From the NCBI GenBank assembly GCA_913052275.1, contig CAJXDX010000037.1, positions 1-13,280 on the forward strand: 13,280 bases of DNA. Reading direction: 5' to 3'. Position 1 is the stretch's first letter, and every line of letters begins with the position of its first letter. The translations under genes and the position numbers were made by a program. The stretch is from an uncultured Pseudomonadota bacterium. GTDB taxonomy: Bacteria; SAR324; NAC60-12. Under the pieces are notes generated by a model. The model was not told where the DNA came from and did no database searches. It saw nothing but the letters and a program-made list of their open reading frames with translations. This document shows positions 1-6,773 of this stretch, piece after piece.

Positions 1-438
1 GAAAAGAAATTTCGGCTGACCACATTTCCTGCCGGTGAAAATTATGAACCAAGCATGGTGGTTCTTCAGCACATACCTGTGAAATCCGTGTGTGCTCATC
101 ATTTGCTCCCATTCATTGGAGAGGCGACTGTAGCTTATATTCCTGATAAGATGCTTTGCGGAATTTCGAAGCTCTCAAGAATTGTAGACTATTTTGCCAG
201 ACGTCCGCAGGTGCAGGAAGAACTTACCAGCGATATTGCCAACTTTCTGTGCGAAAATCTTACTCCTCAAGGGGCAGGAGTGATTATCAAGGCAACTCAC
301 TTGTGCATGGCCATGCGCGGAGTCAGTCATGATGGTGTGATGACAACCAGCACTCTTAAAGGGTCATTTCTCAAGGAAAGCAATGTGCGTGCTGAATTTA
401 TGGCATTGGCACACACAGAGAGTTTAAATAAACTATAA
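1..438 (+). CDS. folE: GTP cyclohydrolase I, 3' part (5' end outside window)
   Basis: FolE1 converts GTP to 7,8-dihydroneopterin triphosphate, the first step of tetrahydrofolate and pterin synthesis, as a cytosolic zinc-dependent toroidal multimer. The frame is open from base 1 and gives 145 residues of the catalytic T-fold; the start is upstream of the window. Visible family landmarks are a zinc/substrate segment CAHHLLPF (bases 91-114), the segment GISKLSRIVDYFARRPQVQE, and HLCMAMRGV near base 298, which supplies the second His and the third zinc Cys. The Cys-x-His-His and His-x-Cys ligands are intact. The usual CEHH is CAHH here, a variant I recall from some FolE branches, so activity is not in doubt on that ground alone. 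The gene faces the minus-strand HisG-like gene across a 111-nt gap in which I see no convincing intrinsic terminator. Confidence 0.95.
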   Translation, partial: EKKFRLTTFPAGENYEPSMVVLQHIPVKSVCAHHLLPFIGEATVAYIPDKMLCGISKLSRIVDYFARRPQVQEELTSDIANFLCENLTPQGAGVIIKATHLCMAMRGVSHDGVMTTSTLKGSFLKESNVRAEFMALAHTESLNKL

Positions 439-549
439 GATAAAAACTCAGTTATTCATTCTTTATTTTAAATCTCCCCAAATTAACTGATATTCTGTGA
501 ATTGAAGTAATTTTCAGTACCAGTCGGAATCAATTAACATCTAAAAAAT

Positions 550-1734
550 TTAATCTTTCCGTTTAAGCTCCTGATAATGATTCAGAACTTTCTGGCGTGA
601 GCTCTGTGCAAGGTCAATTGCTTCTTCACGCAGATAGTTATCATCCGGTTTCCAGTTTCGTGTACGCAAGCGATAAGGTCTCAAGCCTAAATCGATGTCC
701 TCGTTTTTACAGAACAACTCATCTATTGGAGGACGCTTTACCCATGAATCCTTTAGGTTCATTTCCAGTGCATAATACCAGCTTGCAAAATTTTGGAGGC
801 GCTGATCCTCAAAATACCCTGCGGGTTTAAGTGATTCCACAAACTTTCTGAGCGCAGGATTGTGCTGAAATCGGTCATAATCCACCACATACAGGCTTTC
901 TGAAAGAAACAGAGGTGCCCCATGCAAAAGCAGTCCCTTGGATTTCAGTGTGTTTCCTGTCTGCACAATCTCCAGGCCAACACTGCCTTTTTCTGCATTC
1001 ATCAGAGTTTCTTCCACATCGTCCACCGGCTCCACGCGGAGCTGAGGATATGCCGCCATCACGATACCGCTGTAGCGTCCTTTGACAAAAACATGGCGTC
1101 CGTGCCTGGAAAGCGTTTCAAAATCAATTGGACTGCGGCGGCTTCCGCCTTTTTTTGAAATCAGGAAAAATCCCACCATATCCTGTACTTCACCGCCAAA
1201 CACTTTGTTATAACTGGTGAGCATGGCTGAACCTGCGACACGAATACTTGTTGGCTTTTCCAGCTGGTAGTTGTACATACCCCATTTTGTTACCTGTGTG
1301 GGATCACCCAGATAATGCTGGGTCATGGAAAGCAGCTCATCCAGTCCAACAACCGTTAGATCAACTTCATCCAGCTTTATCAGAGATGATCCATTATGCG
1401 GTTCCTCGCCTTCAACACGTATCCGGGTTTTGCCGATTTTCCAGTCATAGCCCAGGAAACCAAGACGATAAGGACGCAGTTTCCTTTTACGATCCACCGA
1501 AATTGAAAAACATGGAGGTGCAGTTTTTGAAATTTCCTGAAGAAAACCAAGAGCTTCCGGAAGGTCTGTTGTGCTCCTGCGCTTGCTTTCAGCCAGCACA
1601 TTTAAAATTTGATCAATTTCATCTGCATTGACACCCAGACTTTTCAGATTGTTCAGGAAATTATGCAGGGTGCGGCCTGTACGCGGAACTGCGCATGTCA
1701 GGTCAAATGATGGCTTGGAATGTAATGTGGACAA
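550..1734 (-). CDS. Divergent HisG-like (ATP phosphoribosyltransferase fold) protein, 394 aa
   Basis: I recognise this by pattern as related to the HisG catalytic domain. HisG joins ATP and PRPP in the first step of histidine synthesis. Residues 11-35 (FDLTCAVPRTGRTL...) resemble the HisG N-terminus. Residues 122-135 (DEVDLTVVGLDELL) match the 'ADxxxxGxDVLLE' strand. Residues 213-232 match the segment before the PRPP loop, and residues 250-263 (GSVGLEIVQTGNTL) match the loop usually written DxIVDxxxTGxTL. It differs from HisG in three ways: both loop aspartates are changed (to S251 and E255), there is an insert at about residues 140-210, and about 90 C-terminal residues (305-394) match nothing I know. 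Short HisG is about 210 aa and long HisG about 290-300 aa. No his genes are nearby. The start is a TTG at 1734 with no clear Shine-Dalgarno; the frame is open upstream to 1777 without an ATG. Real HisG activity is uncertain; a paralogue with a new role is equally plausible. Confidence 0.6.
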   Translation of the reverse strand: MSTLHSKPSFDLTCAVPRTGRTLHNFLNNLKSLGVNADEIDQILNVLAESKRRSTTDLPEALGFLQEISKTAPPCFSISVDRKRKLRPYRLGFLGYDWKIGKTRIRVEGEEPHNGSSLIKLDEVDLTVVGLDELLSMTQHYLGDPTQVTKWGMYNYQLEKPTSIRVAGSAMLTSYNKVFGGEVQDMVGFFLISKKGGSRRSPIDFETLSRHGRHVFVKGRYSGIVMAAYPQLRVEPVDDVEETLMNAEKGSVGLEIVQTGNTLKSKGLLLHGAPLFLSESLYVVDYDRFQHNPALRKFVESLKPAGYFEDQRLQNFASWYYALEMNLKDSWVKRPPIDELFCKNEDIDLGLRPYRLRTRNWKPDDNYLREEAIDLAQSSRQKVLNHYQELKRKD

Positions 1735-1818
1735 AACTAAAAATACTTGTACTTGATCATTCTGATCTGCAACAAATCAGGTATGCACTGTATAGGACAA
1801 ACTAACTTTATAATCAGT

Positions 1819-1835
1819 AATTGGCAGGGCCAATT
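1819..1835. promoter_or_regulatory. Inverted repeat, possible operator for the HisG-like gene
   Basis: AATTGGC-AGG-GCCAATT is a perfect 7-bp dyad. It lies 84 bp upstream of the minus-strand HisG-like start. A minus-strand TATAAA (1807-1812) sits 6 bp downstream of it, so the dyad covers the place where a -35 element would be. A repressor site is the simplest reading, but nothing in the window identifies a regulator. Confidence 0.35.
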
Positions 1836-1865
1836 CTCTTATCAATGCAGAAAACACACAAGATG

Positions 1866-1900
1866 TTTGTATTTCTATTTCCTGAAGCAGGTAATACAAA
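1866..1900. repeat. Nested inverted repeat in divergent intergenic region
   Basis: The outer arms TTTGTATT (1866-1873) and AATACAAA (1893-1900) are perfect 8-bp complements. Inside them is a second dyad, CCTG-AAG-CAGG (1881-1891). The structure could fold as RNA on either strand or bind a dimeric regulator. There is no following U-tract, so it is not an intrinsic terminator. The outer half-site TTTGTAT is also the core of the palindrome at 6760-6773. Confidence 0.4.
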
Positions 1901-1950
1901 TCCTGTTTTAAATCACATCACAAACCACTGAATCCGCCTGTAAGGCATCC

Positions 1951-1965
1951 CGTCATTTGTTGACG
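1951..1965. promoter_or_regulatory. Dyad overlapping the -35 box of the DUF898 promoter
   Basis: CGTCA-TTTGT-TGACG is a perfect 5-bp dyad. Its right arm is the last five bases of the TTGACG -35 box at 1960-1965, so a bound protein would compete with RNA polymerase. A 5-bp dyad is short enough to be chance. A further 8-bp palindrome, TGTCGACA (1973-1980), lies in the promoter spacer. Confidence 0.25.
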
Positions 1966-1989
1966 TTATCCATGTCGACAGGGTATGAT
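1960..1989 (+). promoter_or_regulatory. Sigma70-like promoter for the DUF898-M48 operon
   Basis: The -35 box TTGACG (1960-1965) and the -10 box TATGAT (1984-1989) are separated by 18 bp, each one base off consensus. It is the best promoter match I found in the window. Transcription would begin near 1996, giving a 5' leader of about 175 nt before the ATG at 2171. That is long for a simple operon and leaves room for a structured leader (see 2042-2055). Confidence 0.6.
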
Positions 1990-2041
1990 TTTTCCCTTGT
2001 TGATTTAATCTATAAAATTTAAAGTTCACATGATTTCCAGA

Positions 2042-2055
2042 GAGCCGAAAGGCTC
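2042..2055 (+). other. GNRA-tetraloop hairpin in the predicted 5' leader
   Basis: GAGCC-GAAA-GGCTC forms a perfect 5-bp stem closed by a GAAA tetraloop, within the predicted leader of the DUF898-M48 transcript. GNRA loops are typical of folded RNA, where they make tertiary contacts. I could not match the leader to any riboswitch class I know, and no U-tract follows, so termination is not suggested. Confidence 0.4.
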
Positions 2056-2170
2056 AAACCTGAAATATTTGATGATGCTGCAAATTGAAATCGAAAACAC
2101 AAACATTTTTTGTTAATGAGGTTAATTAAATGCCTGACTTACGGGAATAAAAAAACAAATCCGAAAATTC

Positions 2171-3190
2171 ATGAGCGATTTTAAGTTAAATAACTCCAAT
2201 TCAGCAGGGAATGAAGCCTCCAGTGTATCAGTTTCTGATGCAGAGGAAACACTTCTTGAAGGGTCATGGCAGCTGAAGTTTGAAGGAAAAGGTTCAGAAT
2301 TGTTTGGAATTTTCATAGATAATTTTTTCCTCAATTTGTTGACGCTGGGAATATATTATCCCTGGGCAAAAGCCAAACAGCTTCGTTACTATTACAGTTC
2401 CACCAGCATTAATAACAGCGATTTTCAGTTCAGCGGTACCGGCAAGGAAATGTTCTTCGGCCTGGCAAAAGCCCTGGCGGTCCTGTTTTTTTTGAATTTT
2501 GCCTACGAGGCAATTATGGCCGGGATGGTTATGGATTGGATGCTGTTACTGGGTGGAATGTTGTATTTCCTGTTTTTTTGGTTATTGATTGTAATTGCAT
2601 CTGTAGGAGCCAAACGTTACCGCATGAGCCGCACATCATGGAGAGGCATACGCTTTCGTTTCGAAGGAACATTCAAAGAAACTTCAATGCTGATCGCAAA
2701 GGGCTGGCTGATGACCATACTCACTCTGGGGCTTTATTATCCATATTATCGTAACCGCTTTCAGGCATATTGGACTTCAAGGAGCAGTTTTGGAAACATT
2801 GCCTTTAACTATGACGGACAAGGCAATGAGGTCTTCCGAATTTGGATCAAGGGAATTCTGATTTCGATACTTACATTTGGCATATATATGTTCTGGCTAA
2901 AAGCAAATATCCAGCGTTATTTCTGGAACCGTACCAGCTACAGTGATACAAGAATTGTTTCAAATCTGTACGGCGGAATCTGGCTGAAAGAGTCGCTGAT
3001 CTATATATTGCTGGTTATTATTACATTTGGATTTGGCATGGCATGGGCGACAGTACGCTACAAAAGGTTTTATCTCGGTACATTTAGCCTTGAAGGAAAA
3101 ATTGATCTTGCTGCAGTCAAACAGTCTGAAGCAAAACTGACTGGTGCAACAGGAGAGGGAATGGCTGATTTCTTTGATGTGGAAATGTGA
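2171..3190 (+). CDS. DUF898 / YjgN family multi-repeat inner-membrane protein
   Basis: A 339-residue integral membrane protein of the YjgN (DUF898) family, whose biochemical role is unknown. It is built from about five copies of one module: a F/Y-x-G-x-x-x-E start, a hydrophobic stretch, T-x-G-I/L-Y-x-P/F, then a basic aromatic stretch ending R-Y/F. Copies begin near residues 37 (FEGKGSELF), 87 (FSGTGKEMF), 164 (FEGTFKETS), 213 (NYDGQGNEVF) and 267 (LYGGIWLKES). Copy 2 carries an extra hydrophobic hairpin (about 100-146). The first 33 residues are polar and acidic. ATG at 2171 is the only reasonable start, because the frame has a stop at 2135-2137 and no ATG, GTG or TTG between; the Shine-Dalgarno is poor. 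The M48 peptidase gene follows after 3 nt. DUF898 genes commonly neighbour such peptidases, so a joint envelope role is likely but unproven. Confidence 0.9.
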   Translation: MSDFKLNNSNSAGNEASSVSVSDAEETLLEGSWQLKFEGKGSELFGIFIDNFFLNLLTLGIYYPWAKAKQLRYYYSSTSINNSDFQFSGTGKEMFFGLAKALAVLFFLNFAYEAIMAGMVMDWMLLLGGMLYFLFFWLLIVIASVGAKRYRMSRTSWRGIRFRFEGTFKETSMLIAKGWLMTILTLGLYYPYYRNRFQAYWTSRSSFGNIAFNYDGQGNEVFRIWIKGILISILTFGIYMFWLKANIQRYFWNRTSYSDTRIVSNLYGGIWLKESLIYILLVIITFGFGMAWATVRYKRFYLGTFSLEGKIDLAAVKQSEAKLTGATGEGMADFFDVEM

Positions 3191-3193
3191 TTA

Positions 3194-4243
3194 ATGGCTG
3201 CAAAATGGAAGGGAAATTATTTTGACGGAAAGTCAGCTGCCAGTCAAAAGGTAGAAATTCAGCATGTCTCTGAAGGCATCCTGATTGAATTTGCTGACGG
3301 AAGAATGCGTGTTTGGCGTCATTATGAATTTCGCCTGAAACAGGATCGCCCGCAAGGACCGATAAGGCTGGAGTACGGAGAATTCCCTCCAGAAATAATT
3401 GAAGTGGAAGATCCTTCATTCCGGGAGGGGTTGAAAGAGAGACACTTCAAAAGGCCCAGGTATTTGTCACTTTGGCTGGCCCTGCTGGCTGTGCTGTTAA
3501 TTCCCTCCATAATTTACTGGGGTATCCCCGGTGCTTCAGGTTGGTTTGCGCGCTTTGTGCCTGTTTCCGTTGAAGAACAGCTGGGTAATTACGTGGTTAA
3601 TGAATTGTTCCCAGACCGCCGGATTTGTCAGGCAGATGCAGGCAGAAAAGCATTGGATGAAATGGTTATGCGTTTAACCACTGAAGAGTCTGAATACAAT
3701 TTTAAGGTGGAAGTTGTGGACTCAGACTTGGTTAATGCCATTGCTTTTCCGGGCGGAAACATCCTTATCTTCCGTGGCTTGCTTGAAAAAAGCCCGTCAG
3801 CTGATGCACTTGCGGGAGTTCTGGCTCATGAGATGCAGCATATCCTGCACCGGCATGGTACAGAAAACTTGCTTAGCCAGACTGCCCTGTCCGGAATCTT
3901 CAGGCTCCTTTCCGGAGAAGCAGGCTCTTTGGCCAAAACATTATTTGACGGTGTACACATTCTTTCAATTCTCAAATATACCCGTCAGCTTGAAGAGGAA
4001 GCTGATGAATCTGCCCTGATGCTTCTGATTAAAAGTGGGGTGGACCCGGCTGCAATGATCAAAATGTTTCAGGTTTTAAGCAAACATTCCTCTCCCTTTC
4101 CGGAAGCAATATCTACACATCCTGACATGTCCTCCAGACTGGAAAGATTGGAAACTTTAATTCAGCAGGAGCCTGAATTTAAAAGCAGGAATGTTCTTAC
4201 GGAAACTAGTTGGGAATCCCTGCAGAATATTTGTCAAAGCTAA
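3194..4243 (+). CDS. Membrane-anchored M48 family zinc metallopeptidase
   Basis: A 349-residue M48 peptidase. Zinc binding and catalysis are shown by HEMQH at residues 212-216 (His, Glu and His all present) and by the third ligand in EEEAD (E267). The family's C-terminal THPDMSSRLERL follows at 308-319. Residues 5-75 form a beta-rich N-terminal domain (WKGNYFDGKSA...) of the type I recall as DUF7092, often attached to M48 peptidases of this group. One membrane segment lies at about 90-110, placing the catalytic domain probably in the periplasm. The ATG is 3 nt after the DUF898 stop, with weak ribosome-binding sequence, so translation is probably coupled. Related M48 proteins (BepA, LoiP) act in outer-membrane protein quality control; the substrate here is unknown. 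The gene ends facing the Fe-S oxidoreductase gene, 110 nt away, with no clear terminator between. Confidence 0.92.
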   Translation: MAAKWKGNYFDGKSAASQKVEIQHVSEGILIEFADGRMRVWRHYEFRLKQDRPQGPIRLEYGEFPPEIIEVEDPSFREGLKERHFKRPRYLSLWLALLAVLLIPSIIYWGIPGASGWFARFVPVSVEEQLGNYVVNELFPDRRICQADAGRKALDEMVMRLTTEESEYNFKVEVVDSDLVNAIAFPGGNILIFRGLLEKSPSADALAGVLAHEMQHILHRHGTENLLSQTALSGIFRLLSGEAGSLAKTLFDGVHILSILKYTRQLEEEADESALMLLIKSGVDPAAMIKMFQVLSKHSSPFPEAISTHPDMSSRLERLETLIQQEPEFKSRNVLTETSWESLQNICQS

Positions 4244-4353
4244 TTTTTGAAGGAACCAATGCAAATTCGGCCTAAATAAGAAATTGCCATCAACATGGTC
4301 ATTTGCAGTCAGGTTTTTGCTTAAATGACAAGGTGGTCTGAGCAGTTTAATTT

Positions 4354-6423
4354 TTAACTCCCTTCCACAGCTTCCAGAACAATTTCTGCCACATCTTTGG
4401 TCTTGACGGTTTCGCTTTTCCCTTTGGCTGTAATTCCGTCGCTGATCATAGTCATGCAAAACGGACATGCAGTTGCTACAGTGGATGCACCTGTGCTTAA
4501 TGCTTCCTCGGTGCGTGTTTCATTGATACGTGATCCGATTTTTTCCTCCATCCACATTCTTGCTCCGCCAGCTCCGCAGCAAAAACTTTCAATGCCATGA
4601 CGCTTCATTTCAAGAATGGGTTCATTCCCGGACTTATTGAGCAGCTTACGGGGTGCTTCATATTCCTGGTTATAGCGTCCCAGATAACAGGAATCGTGAT
4701 AAGTTATAGTGTCTTTGAGATTGCTTCCTATCGGCAGTCGGCCTTCATCAACCAGTTGTTGAATGAACTGAGAATGATGAAATACCTCATACTCTCCACC
4801 AAGCTGCGGATATTCATTTTTGATTGTATTCAGACAATGCGGACATGAGGTGACAATTTTCTTGATGTTGTAGTTATTAAGTGTTTCCACATTTTCACCT
4901 GCCAGCATCTGGAAGAGCATTTCATTCCCTGAACGTCGCGCCAGGTCCCCTGTGCATTTTTCTTCGCTCCCCAATATGGCGAATTTAACTCCGGCTTTCT
5001 GATAGAGTGTTGCAGTTGCTCGGGCAATTTTCTGGTTTCTACTGTCATAAGAACCGGCACAGCCTACCCACATCAGAACATCAATTTCTTCTGACGGCCC
5101 TTCATTTCCACTGTTTGTGTCTGACATCAAAGGAATTTCCATTCCTTCCGCCCAGTCTGCCCTCTGGTCGAAGCCTATGCCCCATGGATTGAAGTTGCGC
5201 TCCAATCCTTTAAAAGTATTGGCCATTTCCGGAGGATAGGCCTCTTCCATCATGGTCTGGTTTTGACGCATTCCGATTATGCGAGGAACATGTTCAATGG
5301 AAACCGGACATGCCTCCTCGCAGGCGCGGCAGGTTGTGCATGCCCAGAGAGTATCCGGATGAATGATGTCTCCAACCAGAGTTTTTTCGTCTGCTGTTTT
5401 TCCAGTCATGAAAAGTGTGCTTTCCTCATTTCGCAAATGCTGCAGCAGAGACTGATTGAAGCGCTTGAGAGTAAGCGGTTTATCTGTGACGTAAGTTGGG
5501 CAGACATCATGACAGCGACCGCACTCTGTGCATGAGAAGAGGTCGAGTCCCTGTTTCCAGGTCAGGTGTTCCAGCTTATTCACGCCAATACGGCCTTCTT
5601 CCCACAATGCTTCATCCTCCAAATCTGTCAGAGGTGCAGCAGCATGCGGATAATCCAGCGAACCTAAAAACACGTTTGGCAATGCGGTTATTTCATGAAA
5701 CTGTTTGGTGTGAATCAGCACATTAAGGAAAATAAGCATTGCAGCAACATGTCCCCAGTAACCGAAATAATAAAAGAAGGCGTTTCCGCCCTCTCCGAAA
5801 AAATTTAATATCGTTGCGACCAGAACACTGACTGGAGCCCATTGCCATTCAGTCCCATAATCAGCGCTTTGAAAAAAATGCAGATTTTGACCGAAATTTT
5901 CCACCAGATTATAACGTGCAGCATCAAACAGTATATCTGTCAGCATGATGACACCTATGAAAAGTAAAACATAAATGCCTTCCCAGTTAAGTTCCAGCCG
6001 CTCCGGCTTTGGCCAGATTCTCCTGTAAAGCGCCACTAAAACCATGGCCAGTACCACAACTTCAGCAACGTTGTAGACAGAAATATAAATGAAACCAAGT
6101 ATAGATTCTGAACCAAGCAGCGGCAGATATTCCTGGAAACCACTGACAAAACCTTCCCCCATCAGCGTCAGTTCCCGCACTCCGATAAGCAGAGCACCCC
6201 AGAAAATAAAGGCATGCATGATTCCGGCGCCGCGTTCTCTGCTGCGCCCGATCAGCTTTTCCTGTCCAATCCCCATTTTTAGTAATCTGCCTATCCGTCG
6301 TCCGATATCGTTAAATCGGCTTTCCGGAGCCATTTTTGTCAGTGCGCCAAACTTGACGGTGAGCTGCAGCGCAAAAAACCCCCAGGCAAAAACCATTACC
6401 AGGACCATTAACCATGGATTCAT
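4354..6423 (-). CDS. Membrane Fe-S oxidoreductase, EMO/FadF-like (ETF:quinone oxidoreductase type)
   Basis: A 689-residue fusion. Residues 1-250 form a NarI-like membrane domain with about six hydrophobic segments and histidines suited to haem b (H70, H225, H238 among them). Two 4Fe-4S ferredoxin motifs follow: C298-x2-C301-x2-C304-x3-C308-P and C362-x2-C365-x2-C368-x3-C372-P. Two CCG domains come next: C455, C490, C527, C530, where the usual CC pair is CT; and C579, C615-C616, C653, C656, with the CCG intact. This order is that of the HdrD-like proteins called EMO or FadF, which pass electrons from electron-transfer flavoprotein to menaquinone during acyl-CoA oxidation. No etfAB or acyl-CoA dehydrogenase gene is in view, so the donor is inferred from family only. 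The start is well supported: ATG at 6423 preceded by AGGGAGAG (complement of 6427-6434). Confidence 0.88.
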   Translation of the reverse strand: MNPWLMVLVMVFAWGFFALQLTVKFGALTKMAPESRFNDIGRRIGRLLKMGIGQEKLIGRSRERGAGIMHAFIFWGALLIGVRELTLMGEGFVSGFQEYLPLLGSESILGFIYISVYNVAEVVVLAMVLVALYRRIWPKPERLELNWEGIYVLLFIGVIMLTDILFDAARYNLVENFGQNLHFFQSADYGTEWQWAPVSVLVATILNFFGEGGNAFFYYFGYWGHVAAMLIFLNVLIHTKQFHEITALPNVFLGSLDYPHAAAPLTDLEDEALWEEGRIGVNKLEHLTWKQGLDLFSCTECGRCHDVCPTYVTDKPLTLKRFNQSLLQHLRNEESTLFMTGKTADEKTLVGDIIHPDTLWACTTCRACEEACPVSIEHVPRIIGMRQNQTMMEEAYPPEMANTFKGLERNFNPWGIGFDQRADWAEGMEIPLMSDTNSGNEGPSEEIDVLMWVGCAGSYDSRNQKIARATATLYQKAGVKFAILGSEEKCTGDLARRSGNEMLFQMLAGENVETLNNYNIKKIVTSCPHCLNTIKNEYPQLGGEYEVFHHSQFIQQLVDEGRLPIGSNLKDTITYHDSCYLGRYNQEYEAPRKLLNKSGNEPILEMKRHGIESFCCGAGGARMWMEEKIGSRINETRTEEALSTGASTVATACPFCMTMISDGITAKGKSETVKTKDVAEIVLEAVEGS

Positions 6424-6446
6424 TATCTCTCCCTATTCAGAAATGT

Positions 6447-6467
6447 TGTCGCTGAACTAAAGCGACA
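6447..6467. promoter_or_regulatory. Inverted repeat upstream of the Fe-S oxidoreductase gene
   Basis: TGTCGCT (6447-6453) and AGCGACA (6461-6467) are perfect 7-bp complements around a 7-nt spacer, 23 bp upstream of the start codon. If the minus-strand promoter at 6509-6537 is real, this lies in the leader just upstream of the Shine-Dalgarno. It could then be either an operator that blocks elongation or an RNA hairpin. Confidence 0.4.
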
Positions 6468-6508
6468 GGTGAAAAAATGCGTGAAAAATAATTTGTGCAA
6501 GGATGTCA

Positions 6509-6537
6509 AAAATAGAACTTCTTTAATTTTTTGGCAA
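6509..6537 (-). promoter_or_regulatory. Candidate sigma70-like promoter for the Fe-S oxidoreductase gene
   Basis: Read on the minus strand, TTGCCA (complement of 6532-6537) is followed after 17 bp by TATTTT (complement of 6509-6514). The predicted start is near 6502, giving a leader of about 80 nt. The spacing is ideal but both boxes are imperfect, and the region is AT-rich, where such matches arise easily. Confidence 0.3.
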
Positions 6538-6691
6538 GGCAATTAGAATGCTCTCTTCTTTTTTATTGCGTCTGGTGTTATGTTAAGCCATTACTGTCCT
6601 CTACTGAAGAACTTTCTCATAACATTTGTTATTACTGCATCTTAAGTTTGACAAAGTGTAAATACATGGAAACAAACTGATACATCTTGTT

Positions 6692-6722
6692 TTGGAGGAA
6701 AGAAACATTTTTCTTATATAAT
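6692..6722 (+). promoter_or_regulatory. Candidate promoter for the DUF6279-type lipoprotein gene
   Basis: A perfect -10 box TATAAT (6717-6722) has only a weak -35 partner, TTGGAG (6692-6697), at a long 19-bp spacing. A consensus TTGACA at 6648-6653 exists but has no good -10 at 16-18 bp. The predicted start near 6729 would place the palindrome at 6760-6773 in the leader. Confidence 0.3.
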
Positions 6723-6759
6723 TACTTGCATGATGCAGTAAATTTACTGATTTGATTAG

Positions 6760-6773
6760 CTTTGTATACAAAG
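6760..6773. promoter_or_regulatory. Perfect 14-bp palindrome abutting the lipoprotein start codon
   Basis: CTTTGTATACAAAG is a perfect 14-bp palindrome ending one base before the ATG at 6774. It occupies the place where a Shine-Dalgarno would be, and none is seen there. It may be an operator, and a bound protein would also lie just downstream of the predicted transcription start. Its TTTGTAT half-site also forms the outer arms of the dyad at 1866-1900. Confidence 0.4.

Noticed and set aside
439..549. A bidirectional terminator between folE and the HisG-like gene.
   Set aside because: Only ACTGA...TCAGT with a long, weak, AT-rich interior is present, without a GC stem followed by a T-tract on either strand.
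1248..1631. A 127-codon plus-strand frame opposite the HisG-like gene.
   Set aside because: The minus-strand protein in the same bases has clear family similarity; this frame has none.
2116..2184. A 22-codon upstream frame overlapping the DUF898 start, and a 6-codon frame at 2130-2150.
   Set aside because: Neither has a Shine-Dalgarno or any regulatory codon pattern such as a run of one amino acid, so a leader peptide is not supported.
4244..4353. A terminator between the convergent M48 and Fe-S oxidoreductase genes.
   Set aside because: The only complementary arms (CATTT...AAATG) are AT-only, with a loop of about 18 nt and no proper T-tract.
6648..6653. A consensus TTGACA read as the -35 box of the lipoprotein promoter.
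   Set aside because: At 16-18 bp downstream the sequence is around AACAAA, not a -10 box. The TATAAT at 6717 is far too distant to pair with it.
6694..6698. A strong GGAGG suggesting a small gene before the lipoprotein.
   Set aside because: No ATG, GTG or TTG at proper spacing opens a frame of useful length; the nearest reading hits TAA within a few codons.
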